Source of the DNA: Teichococcus rhizosphaerae
GTDB taxonomy: Bacteria > Pseudomonadota > Alphaproteobacteria > Acetobacterales > Acetobacteraceae
Reading direction: 5' to 3'
DNA: 64,000 nucleotides
Assembly: GCF_002631185.1 (NCBI RefSeq)
Contig: NZ_PDNU01000012.1
Span: 92,305-156,304, forward strand
The position numbers and the translations under genes were made by a program. The notes below the pieces were generated by a model. It did no database searches and was not told the origin of the DNA. It worked only from the letters and a program-made list of their open reading frames with translations. Of this stretch, positions 53,081 to 61,464 are shown in pieces (position 1 is the first letter of the stretch; each line of letters opens with the position of its first letter).

Positions 53081-53106
53081 AACACCCGGACCGGCGCGGG
53101 AGTTCC
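53081..53106 (-). promoter_or_regulatory. Possible second EcfG-type promoter
   Basis: Minus-strand GGAAC (53106-53102) and GTT (53083-53081) are 18 bases apart, matching the longer-spaced EcfG arrangement (GGAACC-N16-CGTT with T for C). It lies 30 bases before the start of the small membrane protein. The GGAAC also lies within the stop-proximal gap of the neighbouring ABC receptor gene. Confidence 0.35.
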
Positions 53107-53126
53107 ACCCCGCGCCGGCCGCCGCC

Positions 53127-54725
53127 TCAGGCGCGCCGCATGTTCCACATGATGGCGAAGCCCGGAACGCGCCCCTGCAGGTTGCGGTTGATGGCCGTCA
53201 TCGACTTGTAGGCGCCCACGGGGATGTAGGGCACCTCGTCCATCACCACGCGCTGGATCTCCTCGGCGATGGTCTTCTGCGCCGCGAGGTCGGGGGCGAG
53301 GAACCAGCGGTCGCGCAGCGCCTCCAGCTTCGGGATGTCCGGCCAGCCCGGCCAGGCCGCGGTGCCGTTGCCGCGCAGCGGGAAATGCGCCGCCGGATCG
53401 ACGAAGTCGAAGGAGGAGAAGGAGGTGAACAGCATGCTCCAGCCGCCCTTGTCCACCGGCTCGCGCGAGGTGCGGCGCTGCACCACCGTGCCCCAGTCGC
53501 CGAACACGATGTCCGCGTTCATCCCGAGACGGCGGACCATGTCGGCGCCGACCTGCGACATGGCGGCGGGCGCCAGGATGTCGGTCGGCCCGATCAGCCG
53601 CATCGGCTGGTCGGTGTAGCCGGCCTCCTTCAGCAGCGCCTTGGCGCGGTCGATGCTGCGCGGGCCCATCAGCGGCTCCAGCCCGGCCTTGTTGGCCAGC
53701 GGCGTGCCGGGGGTGAAGACGCCCACCTCGTCGAAATACAGCGCCGGGTCGGGGCCGACGATGGCGCTCATGTAGTCCGACTGGTTGACCGCCGGCAGCA
53801 GCGCCTGGCGCACCTTCTTGTCGTTGAACGGCGCGTGCAGGTGGTTGACGCGCAGGATGCCCACCAGCGGCAGCGGGTCGATCTCCTCGATGGCGAGCTG
53901 CCGGCTGCGCTTCAGCAGCATCTGGATCTCGGGCGGCGGCTGCTCGAACCAGTCGATCTCGCCGGTCTGCAGGGCGGCGGCGGCGGTGGAGGCGTCGGTG
54001 ATGATGTGCCACTCGACGCGATCGAAATGCACCTGCTTCGGGCCCGCCGTCAGGCTGGGCCGGCCCACCGGCGTCGGGCTGTAATCCGCGTTGCGCTCAT
54101 AGACCACCATGCTGCCCGAGTTGAACTCGTCCGCCTTGAAGCGGAAGGGGCCGCAGCCGGTGGTGTCGCGGATCTGGGTGAAGGCGTCGGTCTGCGCCAG
54201 CCGCTCGGGGATGATGAAGGCCGGGCTGTTGCTGACCTGCGCCAGCGCCGCCTTCAGCATCGGGAAGCGCTGCTTCAGGCGGAACACCACGCGCCGGTCG
54301 TCCGCGGCCGAGAGCTCCTCGACGAAGGTGGCGAGCTTCTGGCCGATGGGGCTGCGCTTCATCCAGCGCTGCAGGCTGGCCACCGCGTCCTGCGCGCGCA
54401 CCTTCTCGCCATCGTGGAAGCGCGGACCGTCGCGCAGCGTGACGGTGACGCGCCTGCCGTCATCCTCCTCCACCAGCCCCTCGGCCAGCTGCGGCTGCGG
54501 GCTGAACTGGCCGTCCATGCCGAACAGCGTGTCATGGATCATGTAGGCATGGTTGCGGGTGATGTTGGCCGTGGTCCAGATCGGGTCCAGGCTGGTCAGG
54601 TTGGCCTGCGGCACCAGCCGCAGCACGCGGTCGCGCGCCGGCTGCGCGATGGCGAAGCGCGAAAGCGGCGCGGCGGCCAGGCCGGCGGCGGCGCCGGCCA
54701 GAAGCCCGCGGCGGTGGAAGGTCAT
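53127..54725 (-). CDS. Peptide/opine-type ABC transporter substrate-binding protein (SBP family 5)
   Basis: 532 residues. A signal peptide with twin Arg (FHRRGLLAGAAAGLAAAPLS, cleaved near AIAQ) is followed by an oligopeptide-type receptor: VPQANLTSLDPIWTTANITRNHAYMIHDTLFGMD, LAEGLVEEDDGRRVTVTLRDGPRFHDGEKVRAQDAV, TGCGPFRFK and VRQALLPAVNQSDYM. Cluster C receptors bind peptides, nickel chelates, opines or glutathione. No permease or ATPase gene is adjacent, so it is orphaned here. AGGAGA precedes the ATG at 54725. It follows the glucokinase gene by 74 bases on the same strand. Confidence 0.92.
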   Translation of the reverse strand: MTFHRRGLLAGAAAGLAAAPLSRFAIAQPARDRVLRLVPQANLTSLDPIWTTANITRNHAYMIHDTLFGMDGQFSPQPQLAEGLVEEDDGRRVTVTLRDGPRFHDGEKVRAQDAVASLQRWMKRSPIGQKLATFVEELSAADDRRVVFRLKQRFPMLKAALAQVSNSPAFIIPERLAQTDAFTQIRDTTGCGPFRFKADEFNSGSMVVYERNADYSPTPVGRPSLTAGPKQVHFDRVEWHIITDASTAAAALQTGEIDWFEQPPPEIQMLLKRSRQLAIEEIDPLPLVGILRVNHLHAPFNDKKVRQALLPAVNQSDYMSAIVGPDPALYFDEVGVFTPGTPLANKAGLEPLMGPRSIDRAKALLKEAGYTDQPMRLIGPTDILAPAAMSQVGADMVRRLGMNADIVFGDWGTVVQRRTSREPVDKGGWSMLFTSFSSFDFVDPAAHFPLRGNGTAAWPGWPDIPKLEALRDRWFLAPDLAAQKTIAEEIQRVVMDEVPYIPVGAYKSMTAINRNLQGRVPGFAIMWNMRRA

Positions 54726-54799
54726 GGCTCGTCTCCTGTGGTCTGCGATCACGCTCGCATGGAACAGGAGGGGCGCGCGCTCCGCAAGCGTGCCCGCTC

Positions 54800-55774
54800 T
54801 CAGCGGGGCGGCTGGTAGGCGGCGGCGCCCAGCAGCCCGGCATGCGGCCGCATCACCTGCCACACGGGGACGGGGGACAGGTATCCCGCGAACCGTCCCT
54901 TGGCGAGAAAGGCCTCGGCCAGCGCCTCGCGGTCCAGCAGTGGGCCGAGGTTGCGGCACAGCCCGCCGGTGAGGAAGACGCCACCCTCGGTGAGCAGCGT
55001 CAGCGCCAGATCCCCCGCCGCCGCGCCGAGCATGGCGGAGAACAGGCGCAGCGCCTGCCGGCTGGTCTCGCAGTCGCCGCCCGCGGCGCGGCGGCTCACA
55101 TCGGCCGGCTCGCGCAAGGGAAGATCCTGCCCCGCCATCTCGGCCAGCGTCTGGGCGATGTGCAGCAGGCCGGGGCCGGAAACCAGCCGCTCCACCGAGA
55201 CGTGCCCGCCATGGCGCGCCCGCAGCCGGCGCAGGATCTCGGCCTGGAGGTCGTCCTGCGGCGAGAAGGAGCAATGGCCGCCCTCGCTGGGCAGGATGCG
55301 CGGCGGCCGGCCGGGCTCGCGCAGCACGAAGGCGACGCCGAGGCCGGTGCCGGGGCCCAGCACCGCGAGGGGTGCGCCGGGCCTGGCCTGGCCCGCGCGC
55401 AGCACCGCCACATCCTCGCCTTCCAGCACGGTCACGGCGGCGGCCTGCGCCACGAAGTCGTTGATCACCGTGAGCCGCTCCAGCCCCAGCGCCTTCTCCG
55501 CGGCGGCGATGGAAAAGCGCCAGGGGCTGTTGGTGAAGGCCACCGCATCGCCCAGCACCGGCGTGGCGACGGCCAGCACCGCCTCCCGCACCGCCGCCCG
55601 CTCGGCGGGGGGCAGGGCGTCGAGATAGTGCCGCGCCGCCTCGACCAGCCCGGCATGCTCGGCCACCACCAGCTTGCGCTCGGCGCGCGGCGCGCGGTCA
55701 GGTCCGTCGGCGGCACCGCTCAGGGCGAAGCGCGCATGGGTGCCGCCGATGTCGCCGATCAGCCGCAGGCTCAC
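54800..55774 (-). CDS. glk: Glucokinase
   Basis: 324 residues of the proteobacterial Glk type. LIGDIGGTHARFALS is the ATP phosphate-binding motif. VAVATPVLGDAVAFTNSPWRFS and LTVINDFVAQAAAV contain the glucose-binding and catalytic Asp (NDF). LAVLGPGTGLGVAF and LPSEGGHCSFSP follow. It phosphorylates glucose to glucose 6-phosphate. GTG start at 55774 overlaps the pfkB stop by four bases (GTGA), so the two kinases are translationally coupled. GGAGGGAGA precedes the start. Confidence 0.93.
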   Translation of the reverse strand: MSLRLIGDIGGTHARFALSGAADGPDRAPRAERKLVVAEHAGLVEAARHYLDALPPAERAAVREAVLAVATPVLGDAVAFTNSPWRFSIAAAEKALGLERLTVINDFVAQAAAVTVLEGEDVAVLRAGQARPGAPLAVLGPGTGLGVAFVLREPGRPPRILPSEGGHCSFSPQDDLQAEILRRLRARHGGHVSVERLVSGPGLLHIAQTLAEMAGQDLPLREPADVSRRAAGGDCETSRQALRLFSAMLGAAAGDLALTLLTEGGVFLTGGLCRNLGPLLDREALAEAFLAKGRFAGYLSPVPVWQVMRPHAGLLGAAAYQPPR

Positions 55775-56721
55775 AGCGCGTCTCCCTCCATGGCCACGGC
55801 CGTGATGCGCCGGCGCAGCGCCGCCACCTCCTCCCGACGGGGATGCGCCGTGCCGGCGTTCGAGACGGCGGCCGCGCCCGCCGCCACGCCCCAGGCGAAG
55901 GCGTCGCGCGGCGAGCGGCCCCGCGCCAGGGCCAGGGTCATCGCCGCCAGGAAGCTGTCGCCGGCGCCAACCGCGCCGCGCACCTCCACATCCAGCGCCG
56001 GCAGGCGCAGCGTGCCCTCCGGCGTGGCCAGTAGGGCGCCGTCGCGGCCGAGGGTCAGGGCGACCATCTCCACCTTGCCGCTGCGCGCCAGCTTCAGCGC
56101 GGCCTTCTCCTGCGCCTCCGGCTCGGGCAGCTTGTGGCCGAGCAGCGCCTCGAACTCGCCCAGGCTCGGCTTGATCAGCGCCAGGCCGCCGGCCTCCAGC
56201 GCATCGCGCAGCGCCTCGCCGGAGGTGTCCAGCACGAAGCGCGTGCCCGCCTCCCCCGCCCGGCGGGCGAGGCGGGCGTAGAAATCCTCCGGCACGCCGG
56301 GCGCCAGGCTGCCGCTGGCCACCAGCCAGCCGCCGCGCAGTTCCGCGAGCGCCGCGAGCGCCGCCTGCCACTCGGCCTCCGCCATGCGCGGCCCTTCCGC
56401 CACGAAGCGGTATTCCTGGCCCGTCGAGCGGTCCAGCACGGTCTGGCTGATGCGGGTGCGGCCGGCGATCGGCACGGTCTGGCGGGGAATGCCCCCCTCG
56501 TCGAGCAGATCCTCCAGGAAGCGGCCGGTGACGCCGCCGGCCAGGATCACCGCCAGCGTCTCGCCGCCCAGCTCCTGCACCACCCGCGCCACGTTCACGC
56601 CGCCGCCGCCCGGATCCTGCCGCTCGGCGAAGGTGCGGATCTTGCGGATGGGATGCACCGCCGCCGCCTCGCTCGCCAGATCGATGGTGGGGTTCAGCGT
56701 CAGGGTGGTGATGCGGGGCAT
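55771..56721 (-). CDS. pfkB: PfkB-family 6-phosphofructokinase (1-phosphofructokinase family)
   Basis: 316 residues that align by eye along the whole length with E. coli PfkB: ITTLTLNPTIDLASEA, the substrate motif DPGGGGVNVARVVQELGG, RTRISQTVLDRSTGQEYRF, VASGSLAPGVPEDF, LIKPSLGEFEALLG and the catalytic GAVGAGDSFLAAMTL. It phosphorylates fructose 6-phosphate (or a related sugar phosphate). Many Acetobacteraceae lack a 6-phosphofructokinase, so with glk next to it this could open a glycolytic route; that is inference. Upstream lies the universal stress protein gene. Confidence 0.92.
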   Translation of the reverse strand: MPRITTLTLNPTIDLASEAAAVHPIRKIRTFAERQDPGGGGVNVARVVQELGGETLAVILAGGVTGRFLEDLLDEGGIPRQTVPIAGRTRISQTVLDRSTGQEYRFVAEGPRMAEAEWQAALAALAELRGGWLVASGSLAPGVPEDFYARLARRAGEAGTRFVLDTSGEALRDALEAGGLALIKPSLGEFEALLGHKLPEPEAQEKAALKLARSGKVEMVALTLGRDGALLATPEGTLRLPALDVEVRGAVGAGDSFLAAMTLALARGRSPRDAFAWGVAAGAAAVSNAGTAHPRREEVAALRRRITAVAMEGDAL

Positions 56722-56846
56722 GAGGCTGGGCACTCCGGCTGGACGAACAGGAACGGGTCGGGCAGGTGGGCGGCGGCGCGGGGCGGAACCCACGGCGCCC
56801 CCGAGCGGAACGCCCTGGCCCCCGGAAGCGGTTTCAGCGGCGGCCG

Positions 56847-57740
56847 TCAGTTCGCGCCCTTGCCGGTGGCAGGCTCGCGCACCAGCATCACGTCGCAAGG
56901 GGCGGATTGCAGCAGCCAGCCAGCGGTGCTGCCCAGCAGCATCTCCATCAGCCGGCTGCGCCCATGCGTGCCCAGCACGAGCAGGTCGATCCCCGCATGG
57001 GGCACATAGTCCTGCAGCAGCCAGCCGAGATTGCCCGGCTCCACCACCACCTCCACCCGGTCGCGCAGCGCCTGCGGGATGGCGTCGTGCGCCAGAAAGG
57101 CGCGGCATTCCCCGGCGGCGGCGGCCATGGCCTCCTCCCGGCTCGCGGCGCGGCCCAGCAGGGCGGGGAAGGGGACCTCATGGGCATGGAACAGCGTCAG
57201 CGGCAGGTCCGGGAAGAGGGCGGCGGCCGCGAGCAGGGCATGACGCGAGCAGGGGGAGAAGTCGGTGGCCACCAGCACCTGGGCATAGGGCGCGCGGGCG
57301 CGCTGGCGCACGGCCAGCACCGGCACGCTGGCCTGCCGCACCACCTCCTCCACCGTGGCGCCCGTCAGCAGCCGGCCCAGCGGCTCGGCCCGCGCGAGGC
57401 CGGTGACGATCAGCCCCGCCGCCCGCTGCCGCGCCGTCTCCAGCACCAGCGTGGCCGGGTCGCCATGGCCCACCACCACCTCGGCGCCGCTGCCGGCCAG
57501 CTCGGCCTCCAGCAGGGCGCGCGCCTCCGCGTCCGGGTCGCGCGGGCGGCGCCATTCGGGGGCGGTTCCGTCCGGGGCGCGGGGCAGCACCGTGTCGATG
57601 GATTCCAGCGCGTGCACCGCCACCAGCCGGGCGCTCCATTGCCGCGCCAGCTGCACGGCGCGGTCCTGGGCACGGTCGCAGCGCGCGCTCAGATCCGTCG
57701 CCAGCAGCATGGTGGCGGGCGCCTGGCTCGGGATGGCCAT
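56847..57740 (-). CDS. Tandem-domain universal stress protein
   Basis: 297 residues with two UspA domains. The first (about 8-145) ends with VTGLARAEPLGRLLTGATVEEVVRQASVPVL, a degenerate ATP loop. The second (about 152-290) keeps the full G-2x-G-9x-G-S/T ATP-binding motif, LVLGTHGRSRLMEMLLGSTAGWLL. It should bind ATP and help survival under stress or low oxygen. AAAGGA precedes the ATG at 57740. It heads a minus-strand run usp-pfkB-glk, with a plausible sigma-70 promoter upstream. Confidence 0.92.
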   Translation of the reverse strand: MAIPSQAPATMLLATDLSARCDRAQDRAVQLARQWSARLVAVHALESIDTVLPRAPDGTAPEWRRPRDPDAEARALLEAELAGSGAEVVVGHGDPATLVLETARQRAAGLIVTGLARAEPLGRLLTGATVEEVVRQASVPVLAVRQRARAPYAQVLVATDFSPCSRHALLAAAALFPDLPLTLFHAHEVPFPALLGRAASREEAMAAAAGECRAFLAHDAIPQALRDRVEVVVEPGNLGWLLQDYVPHAGIDLLVLGTHGRSRLMEMLLGSTAGWLLQSAPCDVMLVREPATGKGAN

Positions 57741-57789
57741 GCGGAAGTCCTTTCCTTGACGCCGCACGCCCCCCGCGTGCCGCCGCCTG

Positions 57790-57818
57790 ATCAGATGGAC
57801 ATATCGTAAGCCTGTCAA
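57790..57818 (-). promoter_or_regulatory. Sigma-70-like promoter of the usp-pfkB-glk run
   Basis: On the minus strand a perfect TTGACA (57818-57813) is followed after 17 bases by TCTGAT (57795-57790), a fair -10 match. It lies in the AT-richest part of the gap between the universal stress gene and the divergent Lrp gene, about 45 bases before the usp start. No clear FNR box was seen. Confidence 0.55.
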
Positions 57819-57928
57819 CCGGTGGTCCTGGCCGGGGGGGTGATCCGAGGATGTGACCCTTGCCAGCCGCGCCCGGCCGCGCGAAAGGCGGCACCGATCG
57901 CGGCGTGGCATCATGAAGGGACTTGGCC

Positions 57929-58426
57929 ATGGATGAGGTGGACCGGCGCATCCTCGCCCTGCTGCAGGAGGACGCGACCCTTTCCGTGGCGCAGCTCGCC
58001 GACCGTGTCGGCCTTTCCGCGACACCCTGCTGGAAGCGCGTGCAGAAGCTGGAGGCGCAGGGCGTCATCACCCGCCGCGTGGCGCTGCTGGCGCCGGAGG
58101 CGGTGGGCGTCGGCCTCAGCGTCTTTGTTGCCATCGAGGCGGGGGACCACACGCCCGAATGGCTGGCGCGCTTCAGCCAGGCCGTCTCCGCCATGCCGGA
58201 GGTGATGGAGGCGTACCGCATGGCCGGCGAGGTGGACTACATGCTGCGCGTGGCGGTGGCCGACATGGCGGCCTTCGACGGCTTCTACAAGCGGCTGATC
58301 AGCGCCGTGCCGCTGCGCAACGTCACCTCGCGCTTCGCCATGGAGCGGATCAAGCACACCACCGCCTACCCGCTGAACGGCCCCGCCTTCCGCGACCGCG
58401 GCGCCGCACCCGCCGCCGAGGAATAA
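57929..58426 (+). CDS. Lrp/AsnC-family transcriptional regulator
   Basis: 165 residues. The N-terminal helix-turn-helix MDEVDRRILALLQEDATLSVAQLADRV with LSATPCWKRVQKLEAQGVI is followed by an AsnC/RAM ligand domain (GLSVFVAIEAG, VMEAYRMAGEVDYMLRVAV, RNVTSRFAMERIKHT). It senses an amino acid or related compound. The start at 57929 has AAGGGA upstream. It lies before the organosulfur operon on the same strand, separated by about 275 bases with its own likely promoter, and may or may not control it. Confidence 0.93.
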   Translation: MDEVDRRILALLQEDATLSVAQLADRVGLSATPCWKRVQKLEAQGVITRRVALLAPEAVGVGLSVFVAIEAGDHTPEWLARFSQAVSAMPEVMEAYRMAGEVDYMLRVAVADMAAFDGFYKRLISAVPLRNVTSRFAMERIKHTTAYPLNGPAFRDRGAAPAAEE

Positions 58427-58482
58427 CATTCCCCTCTTCCCGCCTGCGGCGGAACGTCCATCCTCCGCGCCGCGGAAACTTT

Positions 58483-58503
58483 GGGAAACACAACTCTTTT
58501 CCC
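58483..58503. promoter_or_regulatory. Inverted repeat upstream of the organosulfur operon
   Basis: GGGAAA-N9-TTTCCC is a perfect inverted repeat in the AT-richer section of the region between the Lrp gene and ssuC. It is followed by CTAGCTTTTT. It lies about 200 bases before the ssuC start and is a candidate operator for the sulfur-regulated operon. Confidence 0.4.
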
Positions 58504-58702
58504 GCCCCCGCGCGGAGCCTAGCTTTTTGCCCATGACCCCGCGCCCCGCCATTCCGCCGATGCGCCCCGCCCCGCCGGGCCGAATGCCCGGCAGCCGCCG
58601 CGCCCCGTGTTGCCGGGGCTGAGCGCGGCGACCTCCGGCACCCCATCCCCTTCTTCCGAACCTGCCCGCCAGCGGCCCAGCCAGGGCCGCGAAGGAGCCA
58701 GC

Positions 58703-59560
58703 ATGTCCGATACCCAGGCGGTTCCCGCGCCACATGGCCTGCTGCCCGGCCGCGCCGCCGAGGCCGGCCTTCCCGCCGCCGCATCCCCGCGCCGGCTGAC
58801 GCTCCCGCCCCGGCTGCGCCGCTTCATCTCGCCGCTGGTGCTGGTGCTGCTGTGGCAGGCCGCCTCCATGGCGGGGCTGATCGCGCCGCGCACCCTGGCC
58901 GCGCCCAGCACCGTCCTGGCCAGCGCCTGGGAGCTGACGCTGACGGGCGAGTTGCCTTCCCACCTCCTGGTCTCGCTCGGCCGGGTGCTGAGCGGCCTCG
59001 GCATCGGGGTTTCCGCCGGCGTGGCGCTGGCGCTGGTGGCCGGCCTTTCCAGGCGCGGCGAGGAGATCGTGGACGCGCCGATGCAGATGCTGCGCACCCT
59101 GCCCTTCCTGGCGCTGGTGCCGCTGTTCATCCTGTGGTTCGGCATCGGCGAGACGCCGAAGATCGCGCTGGTCGCGCTCGGCGCCGCCTTTCCGGTCTAT
59201 CTGACGCTGTTCTCCGGCATTCGCGGGGTCGATCCCAAGCTGGTGGAGGCCGCGCGCATCTTCGGCCTCGACCGGCGCGGGCTGATCCGCCACGTCATCC
59301 TGCCCGGCGCGCTGCCCTCCGCCCTGGTCGGGCTGCGCTACGCGCTGGGCAGCGCCTGGCTGAGCCTGGTGATCGCCGAGCAGATCAACGCGACCGCCGG
59401 CATCGGCTTCCTGATCAACGACGCGCGGGAGTTCCTGCGCACCGACGTCATCGTTGTGGGCCTGCTGGTCTACGCGCTGCTCGGCCTCGGCGCCGACGCG
59501 CTGGTCCGGCTCGTCGAGCGCCGGGCGCTCGCCTGGCGCCCCAGCCTGGTGAAGGAGTGA
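58703..59560 (+). CDS. ssuC: SsuC-type ABC permease (sulfonate/nitrate/taurine family)
   Basis: 285 residues with about six membrane helices. ISPLVLVLLWQAASMAGLI, LVSLGRVLSGLGIGVSAGVALALVAGLS and the EAA loop EAARIFGLDRRGLIRHVILPGALPSALVGLRYALG are typical of SsuC/TauC permeases. It imports organosulfur compounds with SsuB and an SsuA-like receptor encoded later in the same operon. The ATG at 58703 has GAAGGAG nine bases upstream; the in-frame start at 58607 adds only low-complexity sequence. Confidence 0.88.
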   Translation: MSDTQAVPAPHGLLPGRAAEAGLPAAASPRRLTLPPRLRRFISPLVLVLLWQAASMAGLIAPRTLAAPSTVLASAWELTLTGELPSHLLVSLGRVLSGLGIGVSAGVALALVAGLSRRGEEIVDAPMQMLRTLPFLALVPLFILWFGIGETPKIALVALGAAFPVYLTLFSGIRGVDPKLVEAARIFGLDRRGLIRHVILPGALPSALVGLRYALGSAWLSLVIAEQINATAGIGFLINDAREFLRTDVIVVGLLVYALLGLGADALVRLVERRALAWRPSLVKE

Positions 59561-59568
59561 CCGCCGCC

Positions 59569-60306
59569 ATGGCCCCCGCGAACAACCCCGCGCACAACGC
59601 CGCCCCGCTCCGCGTCCGCAACCTGACCCGCCGCTTCGGCGCCAACACGGTGCTGGACGGGCTGGACCTCGACCTCGCCCCCGGCAGCTTCACCGCGCTG
59701 CTCGGCCGCAGCGGCTCCGGCAAGAGCACACTGCTGCGGACGCTGGCGGAGCTGGACCCGGTGCCCAAGGGCGCCCGGCTGGACCTGCCGCGCCCGGTGG
59801 CCGTGGCCTTCCAGGAGCCGCGCCTGCTGCCCTGGAAGACGGTGTGGCAGAACGTCGCCCTCGGCCTGCCCGGCCGCGAGGCGCGGAGCCGCGCCGAGGC
59901 CGCGCTGGAGGAGGTGGGGCTGAGCCACCGGGTGGAGGCCTGGCCCGCCACCCTCTCGGGCGGCGAGGCGCAGCGCACCGCGCTCGCCCGCGCCCTGGTG
60001 CGCTCGCCGCGCCTGCTGCTGCTGGACGAGCCTTTCGCGGCGCTGGACGCGCTGACCCGCATCCGCATGCACGCGCTGGTGCTGGAGCTGTGGCGCCACC
60101 ATGGCCCCACCACCCTGATCGTGACGCATGACGTGGACGAGGCCGTGCTGCTGGCCGACCGCGTGCTGGTGCTGGAGAATGGCCGCATCGCCGAGGATGT
60201 GGCGGTGGAGCTGCCCCGGCCGCGCCGCCATGCCGACCCCGGCTTCGCCGCGCTGCGCCGCCAGCTGCTCGGCGCCCTCGGCGTCGCGCTGGAGGAGGCG
60301 GCGTGA
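59569..60306 (+). CDS. ssuB: SsuB-type ABC ATPase
   Basis: 245 residues. Walker A GRSGSGKST near residue 46, FQEPRLLPWKTVWQNVALGL (the SsuB/TauB-type Q-loop), signature LSGGEAQRTALARAL, Walker B LLLLDEPFAALD and the switch His in IVTHDVDEAVLLADR. It powers the SsuC channel. The start at 59569 lies eight bases after the ssuC stop. Its stop overlaps the next gene's GTG by four bases (GTGA). Confidence 0.9.
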   Translation: MAPANNPAHNAAPLRVRNLTRRFGANTVLDGLDLDLAPGSFTALLGRSGSGKSTLLRTLAELDPVPKGARLDLPRPVAVAFQEPRLLPWKTVWQNVALGLPGREARSRAEAALEEVGLSHRVEAWPATLSGGEAQRTALARALVRSPRLLLLDEPFAALDALTRIRMHALVLELWRHHGPTTLIVTHDVDEAVLLADRVLVLENGRIAEDVAVELPRPRRHADPGFAALRRQLLGALGVALEEAA

Positions 60307-61448
60307 CCGACGGCCTCGCGCAATCCGCGCCGCTGGCCGAGCTGGTGGGCGCCTTCGCGGCCGGCGCCGCCGCGCATGACCGCGACGGCAGCTTCCCGCA
60401 CGGGAATTTCGCCCGGCTGCGCGAGGCGGGGCTGCTCGGCCTGACCGTGCCGCGCCGCTGGGGTGGCGAGGAGGCGGGGCTGGCGCGCTGCGCCTCCGTC
60501 ATCGGCGCCATCGCCGAGGGTTGCCCGGCCACCGCCCTGGTGCTGTCGATGCAGTTCATCCAGCTCCGCACGCTGCTGGCCGACCCGGCCTGGCCCGAGG
60601 CGCTGCGCGCGCGGCTGGCGCGGGACGCGGTGGAGGAGGGGGCGCTGTTCAACGCGCTGCGGGTGGAGCCGGAGCTCGGCACGCCGGCGCGCGGCGGCCT
60701 GCCCGCCACCATCCTGCGCCGCGCGCCGGAAGGCTGGCGGCTGTCGGGGCGCAAGATCTACTCGACCGGCGCGCCGGCGCTGCGCTGGATGCTGGTCTGG
60801 GCCCGCACGGACGAAGACAGCCCGCGCACCGGCCTTGCCCTGGTGGAAGCCGGCGCGCCCGGCCTCCGCATCGAGGAAAGCTGGGACCAGGCGGGGCTGC
60901 GCGCCTCGGGCAGCCACGACGTGGTGTTCACGGACACGCCCGTGCCGCTGTCGCATGCGCCGGACCTGCGCCCGCCCGCCGACTGGGCGCGCCCCGATGC
61001 CGCCATGGCCGCCTGGAACACGCTGCTGATCGCCGCGCTCTACACGGGCGTGGCCCGCGCGGCGCGGGGCTGGCTGGTGCGGTTCCTGCGCGAGCGCGTG
61101 CCGGGCAGCCTCGGCGCGCCGCTCGCCACCCTGCCGCGCATGCAGGAGGCGGTGGGGCGGATCGAGGCGCTGCTGCTGGCCAATGAGCGGCTCGTGGCCG
61201 CCGCCGCCGCCGCGCAGGATGCGGGGGAGGGGCCCTCCGCCGCCGAGAGCGGCCTGCTCAAGACGCTCGCCGCCGAGAACGCCATCCGGGTGGTGCAGGA
61301 GGCCGTGGCGCTCTGCGGCAACCATGCCCTCGCCCGCGCCAACCCGCTGGAGCGCCACCTGCGGGACGTGCTCTGCGCCCGCATCCACACCCCGCAGCCC
61401 GATGCCGCCTACACCCTGGCCGGGCGCCTCGCCCTGGGCCAGGCCTGA
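60303..61448 (+). CDS. Acyl-CoA-dehydrogenase-fold flavoprotein, DszC/SfnC-like
   Basis: 381 residues with an acyl-CoA dehydrogenase fold: an N-terminal helical domain (LREAGLLGLTVPRRWGGEEAG), a middle beta domain (WRLSGRKIYSTGAPALRWMLVWAR, LRASGSHDVVFTDTPVP) and a C-terminal helical domain. In organosulfur operons this fold usually means an FMNH2-dependent monooxygenase such as DszC or SfnC, which oxidises sulfide/sulfone groups. Coupling by GTGA to ssuB and an SsuD-like enzyme next door support that role over fatty-acid oxidation. The start is GTG at 60303. Confidence 0.8.
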   Translation: MTDGLAQSAPLAELVGAFAAGAAAHDRDGSFPHGNFARLREAGLLGLTVPRRWGGEEAGLARCASVIGAIAEGCPATALVLSMQFIQLRTLLADPAWPEALRARLARDAVEEGALFNALRVEPELGTPARGGLPATILRRAPEGWRLSGRKIYSTGAPALRWMLVWARTDEDSPRTGLALVEAGAPGLRIEESWDQAGLRASGSHDVVFTDTPVPLSHAPDLRPPADWARPDAAMAAWNTLLIAALYTGVARAARGWLVRFLRERVPGSLGAPLATLPRMQEAVGRIEALLLANERLVAAAAAAQDAGEGPSAAESGLLKTLAAENAIRVVQEAVALCGNHALARANPLERHLRDVLCARIHTPQPDAAYTLAGRLALGQA

Positions 61449-61464
61449 TCCACGGAGGAACGCC

